A DNA stretch of 64,000 bases from Polaribacter sp. IC073. GTDB lineage: Bacteria > Bacteroidota > Bacteroidia > Flavobacteriales > Flavobacteriaceae. The DNA is taken from positions 62,001-126,000 of the forward strand of contig NZ_VORS01000006.1 of NCBI RefSeq assembly GCF_007997075.1. Direction: 5' to 3'. The notes under the pieces were generated by a model. It saw nothing but the letters and a program-made list of their open reading frames with translations. It was not told the DNA's origin and searched no databases. A program made the translations under genes and the position numbers. Below, piece after piece: positions 58,610 to 64,000 of the stretch (its first letter is position 1; every line of letters starts with the position of its first letter).

Positions 58610-59031
58610 AGTTTAAATGATACGAATTAACCTTTATTCAATTATGACTTCAAAAATATAAAGTTTTTTTATTAAAATCTAGTTAATCTCTTTAGAGCTT
58701 ATTTAAACCAAATGGTACTTTAATTTTTTAAAATTTACTTGCAAAAAATATTGAATTGTAAAAGACGAACCCCATTTATAGAAGATAAACAGCCACTATT
58801 TACAGCGGGATACAACTAAGTGTGAAGTTGCATCAGATTTTAAGGAAGCATCTAAAAAAGCAGTAATTTCTTCGAGTTTTTTCACATCAGAAATTGCAAC
58901 GTAATAATCATTTATTAGGTTTATTCAATAATGATAAAAACACTCGAAAACACCTTAATTTGATACAGATAGAACTATTGTCTTATAGAAGTTCACATGA
59001 AAAGAAATAGTTCTATAGAGTAAAGCAAAAA
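58610..59031 (-). other. 422-bp gap between PAP2 and nhaC, possible gene remnant
   Basis: On the minus strand 58796-58924, an open frame with no upstream start (except a GTG) reads DYYVAISDVKKLEEITAFL and ends VVSRCK before TAG. It has protein-like composition and could be the tail of a lost gene. An inverted repeat TAGAACTAT...ATAGTTCTA lies at about 58968-59015. No promoter of note. Confidence 0.35.
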
Positions 59032-60510
59032 TTATTTTTTGACTAATTGCTTTATTTTAATATTTAAAGCTGCAAATAACAAGGTTGTAAACGGACTTAA
59101 ATAATTAAAAATGGCATACACAAAATAATCTGCCACAGAAACTCCTAAAACACTAGATTGGTATGCTCCACAAGTATTCCAAGGAATTAAAACAGAGGTT
59201 ACCGTACCAGAGTCTTCTAAAGTTCTACTTAAGTTTTCTGGTGCTAAGCCTTTGTCTTCATAAGCCTTTTTAAACATTTTACCAGGAATAACAATTGCCA
59301 AATATTGGTCTGATGCAATTGCATTCAATCCTAAACAACTAATAACAGTACTTGCAAACAGGCCAAAAACAGAACTTGCTACAGAAAGCAAGCTTTTTGT
59401 AATTTTTGCCAATGCACCAATTGCATCCATAATTCCGCCAAAAATCATGGCACAAATGATTAATAAGATCGTCCAAATCATTCCGTTCATTCCTCCAGAA
59501 GAAAATAATTCTGATAATTTTTCGTCATCCGTTTCAATAGATACGTCTACTAAAATAGCGTCTATAATTGATTGAAATTTAGAATCTGATAAACTTCCTA
59601 ACACTTCGCCCTGAAAAATAAAAGCAAAAATTGCTGCTAAAACCACACCAGTTCCTAAGGCAACCAACGGTTTTGTTTTTAATAAAATCATTCCAATTAC
59701 AATTCCTGGGACTAAAAATAACCAAGGTGAAATGTTAAATGTGTTGTCTATTGTTGCTAACAAATTACTAATGTCTGCACTACCAGAAGTATCTATTGTT
59801 CCGCTTAAAACAGCGAATACAATTAAAGTAACTATAATAGTTGGCACGGTAGTTATGGCCATGTATTTTATGTGTGTAAACAAATCTGTACCTGCCATTG
59901 CTGGCGCCAAATTTGTGGTGTCTGATAGTGGCGACATTTTATCCCCAAAATAAGCTCCAGAGATTACGGCTCCTGCGATCATTCCTGTAGGAATACCCAA
60001 TGCGCTTCCAATACCAACCAAAGCAATACCAACGGTTGCAGAAGTGGTCCAAGAGCTTCCTGTTGCAATAGAAATAATGGCAGCAATAATAACGGATGCT
60101 GGCAAAAAGATAGCCGGACTTAATACTTGCAATCCGTAATAAACCATTGCAGGAATAATACCACTTACCAACCAAGTTCCTGCCAACGCACCTACTAAAA
60201 ATAGAATCATTATCGGTACAAAAACGCTTTTCCAGTTTTCCCAAACTTCGGCAATCATTGTTGAAACAGCTACTTTATTAAAAAAACCAACTACTGCTGC
60301 AGCCAAACCTCCCATTATTAAAATATACTGATTTGTATACGCGCCAAACCATTCTTGGTCGTCTACGAAAAAAATATTATAGGCCAACAAACACATTAAA
60401 ATTACTACAGGAACTAAAGATTCTAGTAGGTTTAATTCTTTGTTATCTATAATTTTTTGATCCCCAACATTTATTTCTGAAAGATTTTTTTTGTCTTGCA
60501 TTCTATACAT
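59032..60510 (-). CDS. nhaC: Na+/H+ antiporter, NhaC family
   Basis: 492 aa integral membrane protein with about 12 hydrophobic segments. Family patterns: IATGSSWTTSATVGIALVGIGSALGIP, GAVISGAYFGDKMSPLSDTTNLAPAMAGTDLFTHIKYM, and GLNAIASDQYLAIVIPGKMFK with LEDSGTVTSVLIPWNTCGAYQSSVLGV. It exchanges sodium for protons, which would fit a sodium economy including Na+-NQR in this genome. Start is ATG 60510 (ATG 60501 also possible). Confidence 0.93.
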   Translation of the reverse strand: MYRMQDKKNLSEINVGDQKIIDNKELNLLESLVPVVILMCLLAYNIFFVDDQEWFGAYTNQYILIMGGLAAAVVGFFNKVAVSTMIAEVWENWKSVFVPIMILFLVGALAGTWLVSGIIPAMVYYGLQVLSPAIFLPASVIIAAIISIATGSSWTTSATVGIALVGIGSALGIPTGMIAGAVISGAYFGDKMSPLSDTTNLAPAMAGTDLFTHIKYMAITTVPTIIVTLIVFAVLSGTIDTSGSADISNLLATIDNTFNISPWLFLVPGIVIGMILLKTKPLVALGTGVVLAAIFAFIFQGEVLGSLSDSKFQSIIDAILVDVSIETDDEKLSELFSSGGMNGMIWTILLIICAMIFGGIMDAIGALAKITKSLLSVASSVFGLFASTVISCLGLNAIASDQYLAIVIPGKMFKKAYEDKGLAPENLSRTLEDSGTVTSVLIPWNTCGAYQSSVLGVSVADYFVYAIFNYLSPFTTLLFAALNIKIKQLVKK

Positions 60511-60827
60511 TCGTTTTGATCTTGTAATGTTACGATTTTAGAAGAAGTTATGCAAATTGATTTGACCGCTCTACTTTTACCTTACAGATTCTTTAATTCA
60601 ATTTGTTTTAGTGGTTTTTACACCTCCTATTTTAGATTGAATTAAATTTTACAGAACATAATTATTCATGCCTTTTTCTGATTGCATAGGTCATTTAACT
60701 ATTATTTCTGTTGTAGCTTTTTATATAGATTCCCTTTTTAAACTTCTATGATTGTTGTTTTATTCTTTTAAAATCGATGTTGTTTTGAAGTGCGTTTTTC
60801 TGCGCCATGATTTTGATATGTAAAAAA
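60511..60827. other. Intergenic region upstream of nhaC (minus strand)
   Basis: AT-rich sequence of 317 bp; I see no ORF and no exact promoter match in it. Confidence 0.4.
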
Positions 60828-60860
60828 ACCTCACAAGTTTTTAAAACCTGTGAGGTCTTA
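60828..60860. repeat. Hairpin repeat, copy 2 (AAGACCTCACAAG type)
   Basis: ACCTCACAAGTTTTT-AAAACCTGTGAGGT, nearly identical to 5699-5735. It lies 3' of marC (minus strand) and of repeat copy C. Confidence 0.7.
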
Positions 60861-60915
60861 GAACTTCTTTTAGCCATTCTAAAGAACTCCCTTTTTTAAA
60901 ATTGCACTATGCGTT

Positions 60916-60990
60916 AAGGATTGAGTGGCCTGTTTGAGCTCTTTTTATTTTTGTTTTAAAATAAAAAAGCGAGTAACGAAAGCCTGACCC
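60916..60990 (-). repeat. Dispersed 3' palindromic repeat, copy C (downstream of marC)
   Basis: AAGGATTGAGTGGCCTGTTTGAGCTC, an A/T inner part, then AAAAAAGCGAGTAACGAAAGCCTG. More diverged than copies A and B but with the same order and orientation relative to the preceding gene. Confidence 0.7.
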
Positions 60991-61050
60991 TTGTGGTAAC
61001 GCTAAAATAAAACAGCCATTAATATCTTTTATTTCCGAGACATTTAAATG

Positions 61051-61683
61051 CTATTTAAACATATCTAAAACTATTGGTTTTAAACCGCTAAAAAAGAATT
61101 CTACGGCGATAACCATTACAATTAAACCCATTAAACGCATCATTACATTTATACCCGTTTGCCCCAGAATTTTTATAATTTTTGAAGAACTGTAAAGTAT
61201 TAAATAGGTGCATAAAATAACTGCAAAAGCGGCAAAAATTAAGATTGCTTTCTTTTCTATTGAATCTGCATCTTCCATCATAACAATGGCATTTGTTAAC
61301 GCACCAGGACCACAAATCATTGGTATTGCTAAAGGTGTTACAGAAATATCGTCTACATAGGTTTTAATTTCTGACTCTTTTAATTTTACTTTTCCGAGTC
61401 TTGCCTGTAACATATCCATGCCCATTAAAAAGAAAATGACGCCACCCACAACTCTAAAACTATTTACAGAAATGCCAAAGAAATTAAATAAAACCTGACC
61501 AGAAAAAGCAAAAATTATAATGGTTATAAAACTTACAATGGAAGCTTTTTGAGCCGTTTTTGTTCGATGACTTTTATCTAAATCTGCCGTCATTGTCATA
61601 AAAACAGGCATGGTACCAAAAGGATTTATCAACGTGAAAAAAGACGTAAATGATAAAATTCCGAATGCGATTACTTCGTTCAT
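61051..61683 (-). CDS. MarC family membrane protein
   Basis: About 210 aa from ATG 61683 (MNEVIAFGILSF); the ATG at 61722 would run into the upstream gene. Six membrane helices. Family signs: FFTLINPFGTMPVFMTMT at the N-terminus, PLAIPMICGPGALTNAIVMM in the middle, GINVMMRLMGLIVMVIAVEF at the end. The family includes small-amino-acid transporter-like SnatA and MarC; substrate unproven. It starts 11 bp after the trans-sulfuration gene, so they may share a transcript, and is followed by repeat copy C. Confidence 0.88.
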   Translation of the reverse strand: MNEVIAFGILSFTSFFTLINPFGTMPVFMTMTADLDKSHRTKTAQKASIVSFITIIIFAFSGQVLFNFFGISVNSFRVVGGVIFFLMGMDMLQARLGKVKLKESEIKTYVDDISVTPLAIPMICGPGALTNAIVMMEDADSIEKKAILIFAAFAVILCTYLILYSSSKIIKILGQTGINVMMRLMGLIVMVIAVEFFFSGLKPIVLDMFK

Positions 61684-61694
61684 TATTACTGCTA

Positions 61695-62894
61695 TTATAA
61701 AACTCCGGTTTCTTTCATACACGCTTTCATCATCTCGTAGGTTCTTGCAATATCATTATCTAAACCAATAGAAAAACGGATTAATCCGTCTGAAAGTCCC
61801 ATTTCCTTCTGTTCCTCTTCTGGTATTTCTGATGAAGTTGAACTTCCTGGAGCAGAAAATAAGGTCTTATAAAAGCCTAAACTTACGGCTAAATAGCCTA
61901 AATTTTTATGCTGCATTAACTCCATTAATTCGTTTGCTTTTTCAATAGAACCCACATCTACAGTTAACATTCCGCCAAAACCATATTCCGCGTTCATCAT
62001 AGCTTTAAAAAGCTTGTGAGATGGATGCGATGCTAAACCAGGATACACTGTTTTTAAGCCATCTGACTCAAATTTCTCTGCTAAAAAGGCTGCATTTAAA
62101 CTGTGTTGTTTCATTCGAATATGCAACGTTCTCATGTTTTTTAAAATCGATGAAGCTCTTAAAGAATCCATTGTAGCGCCCAATAACATACTTGCGCCAC
62201 TGTTTACATTTCTTAAATCGTTTATAAATTCTTGTGTTCCACAAACAACGCCTCCAACAGTATCTGAAGAACCATTTATAAATTTTGTTAAACTATGTAT
62301 TACCACATCTGCACCTAATTTTGCTGGTGAAATTGATAGTGGAGAGAATGTATTGTCTACCACTAATTTTAAATTGTATTTTTTCGCTAAAGCGGATAAA
62401 CCAACAATATCTGCCACTTCTAGTAGTGGATTACTCACAGTTTCGCAATACAAAACTTTGGTCTTTGCTGTAATGGATGCTTCTACAAGATCTAATTTTG
62501 TAATATCTACAAACGTAGTTTCGATTCCTAATCTTGGTGTAAAGTTTTTTAAGAACGCATACGTACCGCCGTAAATAGTTCTGCTAGAAACAATGTGTTC
62601 TCCGGCACCAACTAATTGCAATAAAACAGGTGTAATTGCCCCCATTCCTGATGCTGAAACATTTGCGGTTTCTGTACCTTCCATTGCTGCTAAAGCTTCG
62701 CCTAAATATAAATTTGATGGTGTAGAATGACGAGAATATAAATAACAACCGTCTGCGTTTCCTTCAAAAGTATCGAACATGGTTTTTGCCGATATAAAGG
62801 TATAGGTTGATGCATCTGATATTGACGGATTTACACCTCCGAATTCCCCAAAATATTGTAAATCTTGAATTTTATCTGCTGGATTGAATTTCAT
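61695..62894 (-). CDS. Trans-sulfuration family PLP enzyme (methionine gamma-lyase / cystathionine lyase-like)
   Basis: About 399 aa from ATG 62894 (MKFNPADKIQDLQYF). Fold type I PLP enzyme: Tyr-Arg region CYLYSRHSTPSNLYLGEALAAMEGTE, phosphate-binding SGMGAITPVLLQLVGAGEHI, Asp in LVVDNTFSPL, and Schiff-base Lys in VIHSLTKFINGSSDTVGG. Methionine gamma-lyases carry Cys at YGCTF; here it is YGGTY, so the precise substrate is uncertain (methionine, cystathionine or O-acylhomoserine). It is transcribed away from an Lrp-type regulator, suggesting amino-acid control, and precedes marC. Confidence 0.88.
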   Translation of the reverse strand: MKFNPADKIQDLQYFGEFGGVNPSISDASTYTFISAKTMFDTFEGNADGCYLYSRHSTPSNLYLGEALAAMEGTETANVSASGMGAITPVLLQLVGAGEHIVSSRTIYGGTYAFLKNFTPRLGIETTFVDITKLDLVEASITAKTKVLYCETVSNPLLEVADIVGLSALAKKYNLKLVVDNTFSPLSISPAKLGADVVIHSLTKFINGSSDTVGGVVCGTQEFINDLRNVNSGASMLLGATMDSLRASSILKNMRTLHIRMKQHSLNAAFLAEKFESDGLKTVYPGLASHPSHKLFKAMMNAEYGFGGMLTVDVGSIEKANELMELMQHKNLGYLAVSLGFYKTLFSAPGSSTSSEIPEEEQKEMGLSDGLIRFSIGLDNDIARTYEMMKACMKETGVL

Positions 62895-63047
62895 AACTGT
62901 AGTTTTTAACACAATACAAAAAGACAACTAAATAGAAATTAAATCAACACAACACATAAAGTATAGATTATTTTTCTAAATTTGATTCAATTATTAATTT
63001 AAAAAACTATAAAACGTTCTTTAAGTTTCATTTTTTAGAAAATTTAC

Positions 63048-63503
63048 ATGTTAGATAACACAGACAAGAAACTTATTAATTTATTGCAACAAGACAGCAA
63101 ACAAACAACAAAGCAACTGTCTCTTCAGTTAAATTTGTCTGTAACGGCTGTTTATGAGCGTATCAAAAAATTAGAGAATCAGAAAGTGATTGAAAAGTAT
63201 GTGGCAATCATTAATAAAAATAAAATTGAAAAGTCATTTTTAGTTTTCTGTCATATAAAATTGATTCAACATTCTAAAGAATATGTAACTACCTTTGAAC
63301 GTGAGGTTTTAAAATTAGAAGAAGTTTCTGAATGTTTTCATGTAAGTGGAGATTATGATTACATCTTAAAAATTTACGTAAAAGACATGGAAGCTTACCG
63401 AAATTTTATGGTGACAAAATTAACTGCTATAAAGTATATTGGCAGCACACATAGTACTTTTGCTATTGAACAAGTAAAAAATACAACCGCCATAAATTTA
63501 TAA
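63048..63503 (+). CDS. Lrp/AsnC family transcriptional regulator
   Basis: 151 aa. The N-terminal HTH is LDNTDKKLINLLQQDSKQTTKQLSLQLNLSVTAVYERIKKLE. The C-terminal RAM domain (about 65-145) has VEEVSECFHVSGDYDYILKIYV-like and MEAYRNFMVTKLTAIKYIGSTHSTFAI segments that bind amino-acid ligands. It is divergent from the trans-sulfuration gene with 153 bp between starts, so it probably regulates that gene. It is followed by a membrane protease gene 3 bp after its stop. Confidence 0.93.
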   Translation: MLDNTDKKLINLLQQDSKQTTKQLSLQLNLSVTAVYERIKKLENQKVIEKYVAIINKNKIEKSFLVFCHIKLIQHSKEYVTTFEREVLKLEEVSECFHVSGDYDYILKIYVKDMEAYRNFMVTKLTAIKYIGSTHSTFAIEQVKNTTAINL

Positions 63504-63506
63504 ACT

Positions 63507-64000
63507 ATGCAAGCTACTCGTTATAAACTTATTGAACTTTTTATCATTTTCATCTTAATACCTATAAGTTTTGCCTTCGATTATGCACCCATTTTAAAAA
63601 TGATAATTGGCATTTCTGGTTTCATCTATATTACGTATGTGCTATTTAAAATTGAAAAAATTAAACTTCTAATTAAAAAAGATATCAATTGGAGAGTATT
63701 TTGGCAATCAACAATTATTAAATTACTAATTATTGCAGCTATAACCACCATTTTTGTTTGGTATACAGACAAAGAAAACCTCTTTACGGTAATGGTTAAC
63801 AAGCCAAAACTGTGGATTTTTATCTTACTTTTTTACTCGCTTTTTTCTGTGTATCCGCAAGAACTGCTGTATAGAACTTTCTTTTTTAAGCGGTATAAAG
63901 AGTTATTTAAAAGTGAAAGCTTGTTTATTTTTATAAATGCCCTTTTATTTTCTTTAGCGCATTTATTTTTTAAAAACACATTGGTTTTACTGCTTACATT
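63507..64000 (+). CDS. CPBP family intramembrane protease (3' end outside window)
   Basis: At least 164 aa, open to the window end. Several hydrophobic helices precede the family motif PQELLYRTFFFKRYK (EExxxR-like, with Q in the first Glu place, a frequent variant in Bacteroidetes) and INALLFSLAHLFFKN, which has the second-motif His. CPBP (Abi/Rce1-type) proteases cut peptides within the membrane. It begins 3 bp after the Lrp gene, so they share an operon. Specific role unknown. Confidence 0.85.
   Translation, partial: MQATRYKLIELFIIFILIPISFAFDYAPILKMIIGISGFIYITYVLFKIEKIKLLIKKDINWRVFWQSTIIKLLIIAAITTIFVWYTDKENLFTVMVNKPKLWIFILLFYSLFSVYPQELLYRTFFFKRYKELFKSESLFIFINALLFSLAHLFFKNTLVLLLT

Overview
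The window is about 64 kb of an AT-rich chromosome from a member of the Bacteroidetes, most likely a marine Flavobacteriaceae of the Polaribacter/Tenacibaculum type. The evidence is: many copies of the Bacteroidetes -7 promoter element (TAnnTTTG), C-terminal type IX secretion (T9SS) sorting domains plus a T9SS plug-protein gene, a short (287 aa) primary sigma factor, a complete Na+-translocating NADH:quinone reductase operon, and the flavobacterial order miaB - sigma-54 regulator - lptE - TPR gene - secG - groES - groEL. No phage, transposase or CRISPR array was seen.

Layout. 1-15 kb is mostly housekeeping: tRNA modification (miaB end), envelope and export (lptE, secG), chaperonins, glyS, a ComF-like protein, an envelope lipoprotein, an ECF sigma factor with a tiny companion gene missed by length cut-offs, rpoD, rpe and an exonuclease/GIY-YIG protein. 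15-22 kb is one giant secreted T9SS protein (2216 aa). A tRNA-Arg, a YqeY-like gene and a retropepsin-like gene follow. 23-35 kb is the accessory core: a soluble PAS histidine kinase, two near-duplicate receiver-PAS-LuxR response regulators, and two secreted proteins each carrying two DUF3494 (ice-binding-protein-like) domains. 35-43 kb holds an alpha/beta hydrolase, a small lipoprotein and nqrABCDEF. 43-53 kb has the T9SS plug protein, apaG, a DUF3667 membrane protein with an apparent non-standard start, a P5C dehydrogenase, and a secreted reprolysin-like metallopeptidase coupled to a lipoprotein. 52-64 kb has lipB, a nucleoid-associated protein, rnhB, a putative porin, a PAP2 phosphatase, an NhaC antiporter, MarC, a trans-sulfuration PLP enzyme divergent from an Lrp regulator, and a CPBP membrane protease cut by the window end.

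The most interesting signal is at 26.1-30.1 kb. The second response regulator and both DUF3494 proteins share an upstream module: ATCCGTA-N3-ATAC, then TACTGA, then TTTTTAAAA and GAACTTTGC. The spacings from these elements to GAACTTTG are almost invariant (81/81/82 bp and 28/28/28 bp). The simplest reading is a small regulon in which a histidine kinase and duplicated LuxR-type regulators control ice-binding-like surface proteins, with the second regulator controlling itself. Nqr could couple respiration to a sodium gradient that NhaC-type antiport also uses. The T9SS plug protein belongs to the apparatus that would export the large CTD-bearing proteins.

Other structure: a roughly 85-bp palindromic repeat occurs three times, each time 3' of a gene and in the same orientation relative to it, and a second hairpin repeat occurs twice.
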